57,264 nt of DNA from Deltaproteobacteria bacterium (GTDB lineage: Bacteria; Desulfobacterota; DSM-4660; Desulfatiglandales; HGW-15), in contig JAFGGA010000046.1 in assembly GCA_016930835.1 (NCBI GenBank), positions 1 to 57,264 on the forward strand. Direction: 5' to 3'. Position 1 is the first letter of the stretch; every line of letters begins with the position of its first letter. The position numbers were made by a program, and so were the translations under genes. Under the pieces are notes generated by a model. The model did not search any database. It had not been told where the DNA came from and saw only the letters and a program-made list of their open reading frames with translations. Below are positions 1 through 9,684 of the stretch, in pieces.

Positions 1-89
1 AGGAAATTTGCGGCGAATTGTTTGGAAGATTGATAACTTAGATCAAATTAACACTTTTTCTGGAGTAGACAAACATCATAGGAGGCTAT

Positions 90-2093
90 ATGCAATTTCC
101 CCATCTGTTTTCACCCATAACCATTAACGGGATGACGGTAAAAAATCGCGTCGTCATGACGGCCATGCACCTTAACTACACACCGGATGGCGAGGTGACG
201 GATCAATTAATAGATTTCTATTCAAGAAGGGCTAAGGGTGGTGTCGGGCTTATCATCGTTGGGGGATGTCCTATTGATGATCAGGGCAGCATGCGAAGTA
301 TGGCCCGCCTTGATGATGATCGATATATCCCGGGTCTCCGGAGACTGACCCAAGCCGTTAAACAGGACGGCGCGAAGATCGCCGCCCAATTATACCAGGC
401 CGGCAGGTATGTCCATTCTTCCATGATCGGAGGCAAACAGGCCATCTCCGCCTCAGCGGTGAGGTCCACATTTACAGGAGAAACACCCAGGGCCTTAGAG
501 TTGGATGAGATTCCGATGATACAGGATCGGTTTTTCGAAGCGGCCGCTCGCGCAAAGAAATCCGGGTTTGATGCCGTGGAGATATTGGGAAGCGCCGGAT
601 ATCTCATCAGCCAGTTTTTTTCACCTGTAACGAATCGGCGCGTTGATTTGTATGGAGGAAGCTTTGAGAACCGGATGCGATTCGGCCTGGAGATAGCCGA
701 GAAGGTTCGAAAGGCCGTAGGTGATGATTATCCAGTCATCATGCGGTTGGCCGGGAACGATTTTATGGAAGGGGGGAACACCAATCAAGAGGCCAGAATC
801 TTTGCCTCTGAATTGGAAAAGGCGGGTATTGATCTTTTTGATATTACCGGCGGATGGCATGAAACTAGGGTCCCCCAAATAACCATGTCCGTTCCTCATC
901 AAGCCTATGTGTATCTAGCTCAAGGCATAAAATCAGTGGTCTCGACTCCGGTTTTGGCCAGCAACCGTATCAATGATCCAAAAATCGCGGAAGAGATTCT
1001 TAGAATCAAGGCCGCGGACCTTGTGACCATGGCCAGGGCCTTGATTGCAGACCCGGATCTTCCAAAAAAGGCTGAAGAGGGGCGATCCGATTTGATATAT
1101 CACTGTGTGGCCTGTAATCAAGGATGTTTTGACAGCATATTTAAGGATGCTCCGGTTTCATGCCTTGTGAATCCCCGGACCGGTATGGAAAAAGAGACCG
1201 AGATTAAGCAAGTAACCAAGGCCAAAAAGGTTCTTGTGATAGGGGGCGGACTGGCTGGCTTAAAGGCCGCCGTTACGGCAGCGGAAAGGGGACATCAGGT
1301 GATCCTGGCGGAAAAGAGCAACCAATGGGGCGGCCAGATTCTTTTAAACAAGAATATCCCGGGACGCGAAGAGATTGTTCATGCGGCAGATGATCTTCTC
1401 AGAAATCTACAGGCACTCCATGTTCGGATGATGTTGAATCAAGAGGTGGATGGATCTTTTATTCAGAAGATCTCACCGGATGCGGTGGTTCTGGCAACAG
1501 GCGCGCAACCTTTGGCCCCACCGATTCATGGCTTGGATGATGAAAAGGTGGTGACGGCCTGGGACCTTTTATCGGGAAAGGCTGTTGCAGACCGTCGTGT
1601 TGCCGTAGTGGGCGGCAATGCCGTTGGATTGGAAACGGCCATGTATTTGGCCCACCAAGGAACCATATCTCCGAAGATCCTATATTTTTTGGCCGCCAAC
1701 AAGGCGGAATCGTGGGAGACATTGGAACAACTTATCAATAAAGGGAATAAGGAAGTTACGGTGCTGGAGATGGACAAAAAGATCGGGCGCGATATCGGCG
1801 GATCAACCCGGTGGACGATCTTCAAGGAACTTAAACGACTTGGTGTGAATACGGTAACGGAGGCCAAGGTCACAGGCGTCTTGGCAGACGGGCTTGAATT
1901 TGAGAAGAACGGTAAACGGGAAATCCTTTCAGTAGATACCATCGTCATTGCCACCGGATCAGAATCCGTCAACGATCTTGAGGGAGAAATAAGCAATCTG
2001 GTACGAGAAGTCCATGTCATCGGTGATGCCAAGTCACCGAGAAACGCCTTGGAAGCCATCAAGGAGGGATTTTTTACGGGGTTTCGAATATAA
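90..2093 (+). CDS. 2,4-dienoyl-CoA reductase-like NADH:flavin oxidoreductase (OYE barrel plus FAD/NAD domain)
   Basis: A 667-residue two-part flavoenzyme. Residues 1-335 form an FMN-binding old-yellow-enzyme barrel. Cys339, Cys342, Cys346 and Cys358 have the CxxCxxxC-x11-C spacing of the 4Fe-4S site in this family. Residues 385-667 carry two dinucleotide folds (GGGLAGLKAA, then GGNAVGLETA). The active-site stretch GSAGYLISQF resembles the FadH type, whose Tyr is a proton donor, rather than the His-containing OYE type. Electrons probably pass from NAD(P)H through FAD and Fe-S to FMN and reduce an enoyl or dienoyl substrate in the cytoplasm. The substrate cannot be read from the sequence. The start is supported by AGGAGG a few bases upstream. 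The gene converges with the next one, with a 6-nt gap and no obvious terminator. Trimethylamine-dehydrogenase-like relatives share the layout. Confidence 0.9.
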   Translation: MQFPHLFSPITINGMTVKNRVVMTAMHLNYTPDGEVTDQLIDFYSRRAKGGVGLIIVGGCPIDDQGSMRSMARLDDDRYIPGLRRLTQAVKQDGAKIAAQLYQAGRYVHSSMIGGKQAISASAVRSTFTGETPRALELDEIPMIQDRFFEAAARAKKSGFDAVEILGSAGYLISQFFSPVTNRRVDLYGGSFENRMRFGLEIAEKVRKAVGDDYPVIMRLAGNDFMEGGNTNQEARIFASELEKAGIDLFDITGGWHETRVPQITMSVPHQAYVYLAQGIKSVVSTPVLASNRINDPKIAEEILRIKAADLVTMARALIADPDLPKKAEEGRSDLIYHCVACNQGCFDSIFKDAPVSCLVNPRTGMEKETEIKQVTKAKKVLVIGGGLAGLKAAVTAAERGHQVILAEKSNQWGGQILLNKNIPGREEIVHAADDLLRNLQALHVRMMLNQEVDGSFIQKISPDAVVLATGAQPLAPPIHGLDDEKVVTAWDLLSGKAVADRRVAVVGGNAVGLETAMYLAHQGTISPKILYFLAANKAESWETLEQLINKGNKEVTVLEMDKKIGRDIGGSTRWTIFKELKRLGVNTVTEAKVTGVLADGLEFEKNGKREILSVDTIVIATGSESVNDLEGEISNLVREVHVIGDAKSPRNALEAIKEGFFTGFRI

Positions 2094-2099
2094 TCGTGA

Positions 2100-4394
2100 T
2101 TATCGAATACAGACCTTTCTCACCTGCCGAAGGTCCGTAAGTCCAAGCAAAACCTTCCGGATCCCGTCCTGCATCAGGGTGGTCATACCTTCTTTGATGG
2201 CCTGATCTCGTATTTCCTCCATCGGAGCGCGGTGCTGAATAAGGGATTTTATTTCACCCGTGGCCTCCAGGAGTTCCATGATACTGGTTCGGCCTTTGTA
2301 ACCGGTGTTGGCGCATTCGGGACATCCTTTGGCCTTAAAAAGCATGAATTGATCAGAATAAGAGAACGATTGAAAATCAAAATCTCCATCATAGGCATGG
2401 ACCAGGCTGTCGTATTCTTCCCTTGAGGGATGATACGCCTCCTTACAATGACGGCATAAGGTTCTCACCAGACGTTGAGCCAGGATGCCCAAGAGGGCGT
2501 CGGCAAAATTGAATGAATCCATACCCATATCCAGAAGCCGTGTGATGGTCTCAGGAGCGCTGTTTGTATGCAGCGTGCTAAAGACCAAGTGACCCGTTAA
2601 AGAGGCCTCGATACCGGTTGCCACGGTTTCTCTATCACGCATCTCCCCAACCATGATCACATCCGGATCAGCCCTCAGAAACGAGCGCATGGCCGCGGCA
2701 AAATCAAAACCGATTTTGGGCTGGACCTGCACCTGCCTGAGGCCCCGCTGAGTGATTTCCACCGGGTCTTCAGCCGTCCATATTTTGGTCTCGGGCTTAT
2801 TAATGGCGGCCAAAGCAGCATGGAGAGTCGTTGTCTTGCCGCTGCCCGTCGGGCCCACGACCAAAAAGATGCCATATGGTTTGTTAATGGCATCATTCAG
2901 GATCTGTAAATCGCGTTTTTTCATCCCCATTTCATTCAGGGCGATGGGTTCTCCAGCGGAAAGGATTCGCAAAACCACATCTTCCTCTCCCCCCACTGTG
3001 GGAATGGTTGCGACCCTTAATTCAATATCCAGTGGATTAAAATTTTTAAACTTGATCTTGCCGTCCTGTGGCTTTCTTCGTTCTGCGATATCGAGATCAG
3101 CCATGATCTTGATCCTCGAGACGAAGGCCTTTTTATACTTATAAGGGATGGTCTGATATTTTGAGCAAGCCCCATCGATTCGGAACCGTATTTCAGCACC
3201 CAGTTTGCCCGGTAACGGTTCTATATGAATATCCGAGCAATTACGATTATGACCATCCACAATGATCTTATTAACCAACTGCACGATGGCGCTATCATCC
3301 TCGGTCAGCATATCGACCGCTTCGTCTTCTTCTTCCTCGGTCGTGTCCAGCTTTTCCAGGATATCATTGATCGACTCAATCCGTTGGGTTCTTGTGTTTC
3401 CGTAAAAATAATCTAAAAACTGCAAGATATCCTCCTTGAGCCCCACTACGAATTCATATGACTCGGCCGGTATTAAGGATTTTATGGAGTCGATCTTATC
3501 GAGTCTCTGGGGATTGTCGATGAGTATCCGAACCTTTCCGTTATCTTGGTCCAGAGGAATCCAGAGATTATTCCTGAGATAGATTTGTTTTAGGTTAACC
3601 AGCAGGTCCGTTGGAATGGGATAGTGACTATCATAGGCCACATATTCGCAGCCGTAGTATTCCGCCAGGGATTTTCCCACATCGCTTTTTTTGACCCGCA
3701 TCTCGTTAAGGAAAATGGATTCCACATTGGTTTTTGCCTCACGGGCTCGGGCTATGGCCAGTTGTAATTCATTTTTGGTAATCAGGTTATTGGCAATGAG
3801 ATAATCAAACTTGGTACGCTTTTTGGATTTTTGTGCCAATTTTTGATGGTTAAAAAAGGCAATGCCCAGAACCTTTGCCATTTCAATGGCCGAATTTTGG
3901 TCTTCCAAGGTGAATCGAGCGCTATGTTTCTTGTTGATGAGTTGGAAGACTCCGATTACGCGATTCTTAAAAAAAATCGGGACGGTCAATATCTGTCTGG
4001 TTACATATCGCGATTCTTCATCCCAGCTTTTATCAAACACGAGATCTTTGTTGATCATGCCCAGTTCGTCTTTATCATATGCGTTTTCAATATTGGTGAT
4101 CTGGGCGTTGTTGGCCGTATAGCCTGCTACACTCCGGTTATTAACGGGAAGTCGAATCTCGGTTGGGATATCGCCCACTTTAAACCTTGAGAAAATGTGC
4201 TTTCTTTGGGCATCCATCACATAGATCGTAATTCTATCGGCATCAAAAAGGCTCAGGATCTGTTCCCGCAGGTCGATCAGGATCTCATCCATGTTTTTTG
4301 AGGCATGAATCTGGTTGGCTATATCGTGAAGTGCTTTATAGTAATGCAGCCTTTTCTTTTGTTCCTGGTTGTCTTTACTGTCCAAAATTTCCAT
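2100..4394 (-). CDS. GAF-domain PilB/GspE-type secretion ATPase
   Basis: About 764 residues in three parts. An N-terminal GAF-like sensor domain (about 20-185) is followed by an MshEN/GspE-N domain (about 195-335) and a type II secretion/type IV pilus ATPase (about 370-760). The Walker A motif GPTGSGKTTT, an Asp box with GEMRDRETV, and a CxxC...CxxC zinc knuckle (CRHC, CPEC) are intact. The family powers pilus or pseudopilus assembly at the inner membrane. The ATG at 4394 is preferred because GAGG lies 7 nt upstream; a GTG two codons earlier has the same GAGG only 1 nt away. No pilin, PilC or secretin gene is nearby, so it is an orphan ATPase. The GAF domain suggests control by a small ligand, which is an inference. 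Confidence 0.88.
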   Translation of the reverse strand: MEILDSKDNQEQKKRLHYYKALHDIANQIHASKNMDEILIDLREQILSLFDADRITIYVMDAQRKHIFSRFKVGDIPTEIRLPVNNRSVAGYTANNAQITNIENAYDKDELGMINKDLVFDKSWDEESRYVTRQILTVPIFFKNRVIGVFQLINKKHSARFTLEDQNSAIEMAKVLGIAFFNHQKLAQKSKKRTKFDYLIANNLITKNELQLAIARAREAKTNVESIFLNEMRVKKSDVGKSLAEYYGCEYVAYDSHYPIPTDLLVNLKQIYLRNNLWIPLDQDNGKVRILIDNPQRLDKIDSIKSLIPAESYEFVVGLKEDILQFLDYFYGNTRTQRIESINDILEKLDTTEEEEDEAVDMLTEDDSAIVQLVNKIIVDGHNRNCSDIHIEPLPGKLGAEIRFRIDGACSKYQTIPYKYKKAFVSRIKIMADLDIAERRKPQDGKIKFKNFNPLDIELRVATIPTVGGEEDVVLRILSAGEPIALNEMGMKKRDLQILNDAINKPYGIFLVVGPTGSGKTTTLHAALAAINKPETKIWTAEDPVEITQRGLRQVQVQPKIGFDFAAAMRSFLRADPDVIMVGEMRDRETVATGIEASLTGHLVFSTLHTNSAPETITRLLDMGMDSFNFADALLGILAQRLVRTLCRHCKEAYHPSREEYDSLVHAYDGDFDFQSFSYSDQFMLFKAKGCPECANTGYKGRTSIMELLEATGEIKSLIQHRAPMEEIRDQAIKEGMTTLMQDGIRKVLLGLTDLRQVRKVCIR

Positions 4395-4820
4395 GATCAC
4401 ACCTCTGTTTTATCCTTTTTATCTTTTTTCAAAAATTCTCTGATTCCGGTCGTGGTTTCAAAAAAACATCAATTCATGACTATAATAGATCATTTTCTAG
4501 CCCTTTTGAAGACAAAATATCAAAAATATATCCAAATGGTCCTTTCCCTGAATCACAAAAGCTCTTGACAGTAAAAACCTCATTCAATATAGATGATTGA
4601 CTGTTAAACCATTCATCAGGAGAAAGGTCTCGCGCCCTGCTTTTGTTTTTGATTTTACCGGGCTTCTCTGGTTTTGAAAGAGCAAACTGAATCTTCGTGT
4701 ATTTTATTCAGTGAAGCTCAGGCTCAAATCGATGAGTTGGTTGAATAAACATGTAATGGTTGGTTCTTAGCATAACCTGCTGGGGACCATTTGACAACAA
4801 ACATCAATAAAGGGGGAATC
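4395..4820. other. Divergent intergenic region with long trpB2 leader
   Basis: This 426-bp gap separates the minus-strand secretion ATPase from trpB2. Apart from the promoter at 4565-4593 it holds no supported gene. The 4600-4820 leader has T-rich stretches and a possible short stem near 4752-4790 (AATGGT pairing with ACCATT). No T-box motif or Trp-rich leader peptide was recognised. Confidence 0.4.
4565..4593 (+). promoter_or_regulatory. Sigma-70-like promoter for trpB2
   Basis: TTGACA at 4565-4570 and TATAGA at 4588-4593 are separated by 17 nt, close to the sigma-70 consensus. Transcription would begin near 4600, giving a leader of roughly 220 nt before the trpB2 start codon. Confidence 0.65.
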
Positions 4821-6209
4821 ATGAAACAGAGAAAAATTGTTTTGAGTGAAAAAGAACTTCCAACCCAATGGTACAATATCCAACCGGATCTGCCGACACC
4901 TCTGGAGCCGCCGCTTCATCCGGGGACGGGAAATCCCGTAGGCCCGGACGATCTAAGCCCCATCTTTCCCATGCCGCTTATTTTACAAGAAGTAAGCCAA
5001 GAACGCTTCATTGATATACCGGAAGAGGTCCTGGAAAAATATCTCATCTGGCGACCAACACCCCTATATCGGGCCTATACCCTGGAAAAATATCTGGAAA
5101 CACCGGCCAAGATCTATTTTAAAAATGAGGGGGTGAGTCCGGCAGGCAGCCATAAGCCCAATACGGCACTTCCTCAGGCCTATTATAATAAGATTTCCGG
5201 GACCAAGAGAATCTGCACGGAGACAGGGGCTGGACAATGGGGAAGCGCCTTGTCTTTCTGCTGTGCTCTTTTCGGCCTGGAATGTAAGGTCTATATGGTG
5301 AAAATCAGTTATAATCAAAAGCCATACCGCCGGATTATGATGGAAACATGGGGAGCGACCTGCGTGCCGAGCCCCAGTACGGAGACGGAATCGGGCCGCA
5401 TGATCCTTGCGGGCCACCCGGATTCCCCGGGTAGCTTAGGCATTGCCATCAGTGAGGCCGTGGAGGCTGCTGTGACAGGGGAAAATTCAAAGTATGCACT
5501 GGGAAGTGTCTTGAATCATGTCTTGCTCCATCAGACCATTAATGGCCTGGAATGTCAAAAACAGATGGCCATCGCAGGGGATTATCCGGACGTGGTTATT
5601 GGCTGTGCTGGCGGCGGCAGCAATTTTGCCGGTATGGCCCTTCCATTCGTACGGGATAAGATCAATGGCAAGGATATTGATATTATCGGTGTGGAGCCGG
5701 CCTCTTGCCCCACCATGACCCGAGGGCCGTTTGCCTATGATTTCGGGGATACGGTTCAGAAAACCCCCCTTCTCGCCATGCATACGCTCGGGCACAGCTT
5801 CGTTCCCGCACCCATCCATGCTGGTGGTCTCAGGTATCATGGAATGGCGCCGATTGTCAGTCAACTCATCATGGATAACATTATCCGAGCGGAGGCCGTG
5901 CCGCAATTGGAGACATTCCAGGCCGGCATCACCTTTGCTCGAACCGAGGGTTTTATCAGCGCTCCTGAAACGGACCATGCCATAGCCATGGTGATCAGAG
6001 AGGCCGTCAAGGCCAGAGAAGAAGGCAAGGAAAAGGTTATCCTGTTTAATTGGAGTGGTCATGGTCTGGTGGATATGGCGGCATATGAGGCCTATCTGTC
6101 CGGCCAACTTTCTGACCATGCCCTACCGGAAGAAGAAATACACAGGGCATTGGAAGATATCGCACCGCTTCCCAAACCCAAACAATATAAGCCAGGAACT
6201 ATTTCATAG
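4821..6209 (+). CDS. trpB2: Tryptophan synthase beta chain, TrpB2 type
   Basis: A 462-residue PLP enzyme of the TrpB2 subfamily, longer than classical TrpB (about 400). Visible are the PLP-lysine motif GSHKPNTA, the [11 protein letters not shown] segment and the phosphate-binding glycine loop GCAGGGSNF. It is expected to condense indole with L-serine to tryptophan. TrpB2 enzymes usually lack a TrpA partner, and no trpA is adjacent, so indole salvage is a plausible role. The ATG at 4821 has AAAGGGGG 5 nt upstream; an in-frame TTG at 4791 has no such signal. The gene stands alone behind its own promoter. Confidence 0.93.
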   Translation: MKQRKIVLSEKELPTQWYNIQPDLPTPLEPPLHPGTGNPVGPDDLSPIFPMPLILQEVSQERFIDIPEEVLEKYLIWRPTPLYRAYTLEKYLETPAKIYFKNEGVSPAGSHKPNTALPQAYYNKISGTKRICTETGAGQWGSALSFCCALFGLECKVYMVKISYNQKPYRRIMMETWGATCVPSPSTETESGRMILAGHPDSPGSLGIAISEAVEAAVTGENSKYALGSVLNHVLLHQTINGLECQKQMAIAGDYPDVVIGCAGGGSNFAGMALPFVRDKINGKDIDIIGVEPASCPTMTRGPFAYDFGDTVQKTPLLAMHTLGHSFVPAPIHAGGLRYHGMAPIVSQLIMDNIIRAEAVPQLETFQAGITFARTEGFISAPETDHAIAMVIREAVKAREEGKEKVILFNWSGHGLVDMAAYEAYLSGQLSDHALPEEEIHRALEDIAPLPKPKQYKPGTIS

Positions 6210-6239
6210 GACGATGCTTTTAAAATAACAGAGAAAATC

Positions 6240-6310
6240 GAATATCGAACAAGGAACCATAGAATCAAGAAGTAGTTACTTTGGGCTTCGATATTCCTTG
6301 TTCGATATTC
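6240..6310. repeat. 17-bp perfect inverted repeat
   Basis: Positions 6240-6256 and 6294-6310 are exact reverse complements (arm GAATATCGAACAAGGAA). The right side also repeats CGATATTC twice in direct orientation. No T-run follows, so it looks more like a dispersed palindromic repeat than a terminator, although it could end or stabilise the trpB2 transcript. Confidence 0.7.
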
Positions 6311-6422
6311 TGCGGTTCGGAAAAATCGTAAGACGATATATGAGGATGATTCTGAGTATTCTGATCTTCCCAGGTTTCTGGACCGCTCACATTGAGGCTA
6401 AAGGCTAATAGTTGTTATTCCC

Positions 6423-6704
6423 ATGATCCATAATAGTACACCACCGGGTGAAGATTATTTGATCCGTTGCCCTCGATTGGGACATCAGATCCATTTTTCA
6501 TATTGCCGTTCAGAAAATCAGGGACTCCCCTGCTCTAAGATACTGGATTGCTGGTTTAACCACTTTTTAGTGGAGGAATATTTAAGGAGGGAATTATCCG
6601 CCGAAGAATGGGCCAAGGCATTTGAAAGGCCCGCACATCCAAAGATGCAGTCCTTGTTGGAATTGATCGAACAGGCAAAGAAAAATAAAAAAAAGGAGGA
6701 ATGA
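6423..6704 (+). CDS. Small cysteine-containing conserved protein
   Basis: A 93-residue protein not assigned to a named family. Cys18, Cys28, Cys37 and Cys43 lie in the first half (RCPRLGHQ, SYCRSE, GLPCSK, LDCWF), which suggests a small metal or Fe-S site. The second half is a charged helix ending in KKNKKKEE. It overlaps the next small cysteine protein in an ATGA junction, so the pair is probably co-translated. Function is unknown; a metal-binding accessory role is inference from cysteine spacing. Confidence 0.65.
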   Translation: MIHNSTPPGEDYLIRCPRLGHQIHFSYCRSENQGLPCSKILDCWFNHFLVEEYLRRELSAEEWAKAFERPAHPKMQSLLELIEQAKKNKKKEE

Positions 6705-6922
6705 GCGATAGGCTACACATGGAATGTAATAAAGAAAAAAATTTGAATCGGTGTAACTGCACTTATGATCCATGTTCTCGCAAAGGGCTTTGTTGCGAAT
6801 GTGTGACTTATCACTTGCGAGCCAGGGAACTTCCCGCATGCTTTTTTTCGAGAGAGGCTGAAGCCACTTATGATCGGTCATTTGAGCATTTTGCGAGACT
6901 TGTGAAGGCAGGGAAGGTGTGA
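6701..6922 (+). CDS. DUF6485-like small cysteine-rich protein
   Basis: A 73-residue protein with a dense cysteine cluster (CNCTYDPC followed by GLCCEC and later ACFF). The pattern resembles the short DUF6485 family of anaerobes, whose function is not known to me. The cysteines suggest binding of zinc or an iron-sulfur cluster. GGAGG at 6695-6699 is only 1 nt from the ATG at 6701, so the in-frame ATG at 6719 is an alternative start that would remove six residues. It overlaps the previous gene by 4 nt and likely forms a two-gene unit with it. Confidence 0.65.
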   Translation: MSDRLHMECNKEKNLNRCNCTYDPCSRKGLCCECVTYHLRARELPACFFSREAEATYDRSFEHFARLVKAGKV

Positions 6923-7013
6923 TGGAAAAGGCCTAAGGGCGCAAGGCTCGGACAACACCGTTTGAAGACTAAGGCAGGCGCCAAGAGACATAGGGTAAAT
7001 AAAAGATAGATTA

Positions 7014-7304
7014 ATGGACGATGACACAATTTATAGGCTTTTCTCAAGGGTTGCTGAAGGAGCTTCAAAAGAGAATCATGCGGCCAGAGAGGTTTTTTCC
7101 ACACTCATCCGTGCCACGTTAAAATATAGAGACATCATGCTGGCATCTAAAAAGATTGTTGTCACGGTTGCAGATGTGCGGGCGGCGTTAGACTGGCTCA
7201 TCCCAGCCCTCAACTCGGGTGGGCTCCCTCAAACGGATAACAAGATTTCTTTTGATTTATTAAAATTATGGCTGGATGAACTGAAATATCTAAAACCATC
7301 TTAA
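7014..7304 (+). CDS. Hypothetical helical protein
   Basis: A 96-residue ORF not recognised as any family. It is predicted mostly helical and soluble, with no cysteines, signal peptide or membrane segment. No clear ribosome-binding site precedes the ATG, so the start and the gene itself are uncertain. It faces the membrane-protein operon that ends at 7315, with a 10-nt gap. Confidence 0.45.
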   Translation: MDDDTIYRLFSRVAEGASKENHAAREVFSTLIRATLKYRDIMLASKKIVVTVADVRAALDWLIPALNSGGLPQTDNKISFDLLKLWLDELKYLKPS

Positions 7305-7314
7305 TTTCATTAAG

Positions 7315-8979
7315 TCAATATCTTTTCAAATTATTTCCTATCTTGCTTTGTCGCCATCCCAGGCTTTTTAAAGCCCTGTAAGCATACCACTGATTATACC
7401 AATGATCGGATTTTTCTATCTTTAAAAGGATTTCATGAATGGCCCGTTTGTCTCTTCTTTGCCCGAGGCTGCGTAAGGCCATGGAAACCACATTGGGATG
7501 AGGGTCGTTCAGGAGCATCACCAGGTCCGGGTATGTATTCGGGTCTTTACTGATCCCCAACGCCTGGGCCAGCCAATAACGTTCAGGCACATGGGGGCTG
7601 GTCAATAATTGTTTATAACCTGCTATATTTCCAATTTCCTGCTTTTGGTTGATAAAGTCCCGTAATGCAGAAACCCTTCTTTGCCATGCGTCCGAATGAA
7701 GATCGTCCATGGCACTTGTATCACCCCTGCCCTCGACGTTTCCCATCCAAAAAGGAACCAATAGAAGCAAACCGATGATAAAGCCAGCAAAAGCCGTCAA
7801 CATATAGGCGAGCGATTCATTTATAAAGAAGCCGGTGATATATCGGATGAAGGCGAAAACCATAATATAGAGAAAGATAGGGAAACCCAGCAGCACGGAA
7901 ATTCCTATGACCCGACTGAAAAAAACAAATCGGTCTGTTGCGATTGAAAGTTGACTGAAGGTATCGCCCGGTCGAGTAAGGACTTTTTTGAGAGTGGTTT
8001 CAAGGATATTTTTGCCTCTATGTTTGAAGACTAAATGGCCATCCGATTCTTGGATCTCAAGATCCACTTTGATATCTGCATCTATGGGAAGGTAGTCATA
8101 GTTGATCAAGATCCGTTCCAGCCTCTTAAGGTCACTTGAGTGGCTTTCCCCGTCGAAATGGTAAGTCTTCAGTGTTTTTTGATTTAGGCTTTTAAAAACC
8201 TCTGCGGGATAGAGGGTGAAACGATAATAAAATGCGTCGATCTTTTGGCCAATTGGATTCGTTAGAAGCAAAAAATCCCGGATATCGAGGAATAGGGTGG
8301 GACCGGCATAAAGCATCCATATGCCGGTCAAGGCGGCGATGGGGATGACGAAGCAAAGCCTTTTTTGCCAGGACTTTTCAACAGGCTGTGGCGGCATCCA
8401 TTTTAATGTGGCCCAAAAAGCCACACAAGGGACACAAAGGAAATACAGGCTCACAACGGGGGAGAATCCATGAAGATTGGCCATGATGAGGGTGCCTATC
8501 CAGATGAATAGGAGGATGATGAGAACGATCCGATTTCTTCTCAAAAGTCGCACCCAAACCCATGCACATAAAACAGAAAGAATAGAAAGACCTGTCCCGA
8601 TACTTAATGTGAAAAAAAGACCGCCCCAAACAGCTGGGCACCAACTCCTGAGAGTGGGTAAAACAATGGCGTTCGGGATCGCAAGATAGCCTGCATCGGC
8701 GATGGCCTTGGTAGCATGATAAATATCTAAATTGGAGAGATGGACCTGCAGGGTGGCTATGATCTGTGTCACCAGCAAGCCCGATAGAATGGCTTTTGCC
8801 ATGGACATGGAGCCTTTATCAGTCTTATCCGTTTGATGGCTTTTATTTGTTCCCTCTTTGCCGAAAGAGAAAGTGGAGTTGGTCCCACTTTGGCTTGCAG
8901 TGGATAAAGGTTTATCGGGTTGCTTGAAAAGAATACGTGATAATCGTAATCCGATTGTGAATATTTGACCTTTTTCCAT
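7315..8979 (-). CDS. Multi-pass membrane protein with C-terminal HEAT-like repeats
   Basis: A 554-residue protein. Residues 60-260 hold several hydrophobic helices, the middle (about 260-370) is a hydrophilic domain, and a further membrane pair lies around 375-435. The last 110 residues form HEAT/PBS-lyase-like repeats (LLNDPHPNVVSMALRSLG, then a second copy). HEAT repeats usually bind proteins, so it may be a membrane-anchored scaffold; no enzymatic motif was seen. The ATG at 8979 is preferred: it starts 7 nt after the CPBP gene stop, whereas a longer start at 9096 would overlap that gene by 110 bp. It is the last gene of a three-gene membrane-protein operon. Confidence 0.7.
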   Translation of the reverse strand: MEKGQIFTIGLRLSRILFKQPDKPLSTASQSGTNSTFSFGKEGTNKSHQTDKTDKGSMSMAKAILSGLLVTQIIATLQVHLSNLDIYHATKAIADAGYLAIPNAIVLPTLRSWCPAVWGGLFFTLSIGTGLSILSVLCAWVWVRLLRRNRIVLIILLFIWIGTLIMANLHGFSPVVSLYFLCVPCVAFWATLKWMPPQPVEKSWQKRLCFVIPIAALTGIWMLYAGPTLFLDIRDFLLLTNPIGQKIDAFYYRFTLYPAEVFKSLNQKTLKTYHFDGESHSSDLKRLERILINYDYLPIDADIKVDLEIQESDGHLVFKHRGKNILETTLKKVLTRPGDTFSQLSIATDRFVFFSRVIGISVLLGFPIFLYIMVFAFIRYITGFFINESLAYMLTAFAGFIIGLLLLVPFWMGNVEGRGDTSAMDDLHSDAWQRRVSALRDFINQKQEIGNIAGYKQLLTSPHVPERYWLAQALGISKDPNTYPDLVMLLNDPHPNVVSMALRSLGQRRDKRAIHEILLKIEKSDHWYNQWYAYRALKSLGWRQSKIGNNLKRY

Positions 8980-8986
8980 ATTCCAA

Positions 8987-9643
8987 CTAAACCAGCAAGG
9001 GAATGATAAAGATAGCCATGTTACCCAGAATGTGAATCGTGATAGGGACCATAAGGTTTTTTTCAAACTCATAGGCAATAGCGAATAAGATGCCACCCAC
9101 GATTTGAGTCAAGGGGAAATTCATGCCTCTGGAATGGATGAATGCGAAAATAACCGTGCTGATAATGACGGCCTGGATTACCCCCCATCGTCTCAGGAAT
9201 CCAAAAACCATACCTCGAAAGAAAATCTCTTCAGCAACGGGTGAGATGAATCCCGCCACCAACAAAAAGAAGATCAATTCTTGCCCTGTAAAAGGGAGCC
9301 TGCGACCCAACAGGATTAAGGGATTGGTTTGAAATACATAAAGAATCACAAACAAGATGCCTGTGAGAATGCCGAATGCGGCCGACCATATGAACCCTTT
9401 TTTGAGTCCTTTCAGCCATAGCTTTTGGGCAAGCCCAATTGAAGAAAGACCTTTACCATACTGAAAAACAAGCATAACCATAAAAAATGTCTCTAGTAAA
9501 CGTACAAAACCAATAGCCATGAAGGGTGCAACCCATTTTTTAGACACGGCCGTTCCTGCTGCTATCTCCAATGTGAAAATAATGGAAGCAGAAGCTAAAA
9601 GAATCTTCCATTCTACTGGTGGGAGGATTTTTTCAGTATTCAT
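8987..9643 (-). CDS. CPBP-family intramembrane metalloprotease (CAAX protease/Abi)
   Basis: About 218 residues with six or more membrane helices and the CPBP signature. EEIFFRG matches motif 1 (EExxxR), FIHS supplies the motif 2 His, and the later HILGN resembles the third His-containing motif. Such proteins cleave peptides within the membrane; bacterial members act in bacteriocin immunity or in processing a partner protein. The start at 9643 (MNTEK) is chosen because an upstream extension would run into the neighbouring gene. The partner may be one of the flanking membrane proteins, which is an inference from gene order. Confidence 0.82.
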   Translation of the reverse strand: MNTEKILPPVEWKILLASASIIFTLEIAAGTAVSKKWVAPFMAIGFVRLLETFFMVMLVFQYGKGLSSIGLAQKLWLKGLKKGFIWSAAFGILTGILFVILYVFQTNPLILLGRRLPFTGQELIFFLLVAGFISPVAEEIFFRGMVFGFLRRWGVIQAVIISTVIFAFIHSRGMNFPLTQIVGGILFAIAYEFEKNLMVPITIHILGNMAIFIIPLLV

Positions 9644-9684
9644 CGAGTCTGAATTTGATTTTGTCGTTAGATAACAGTGATGCT

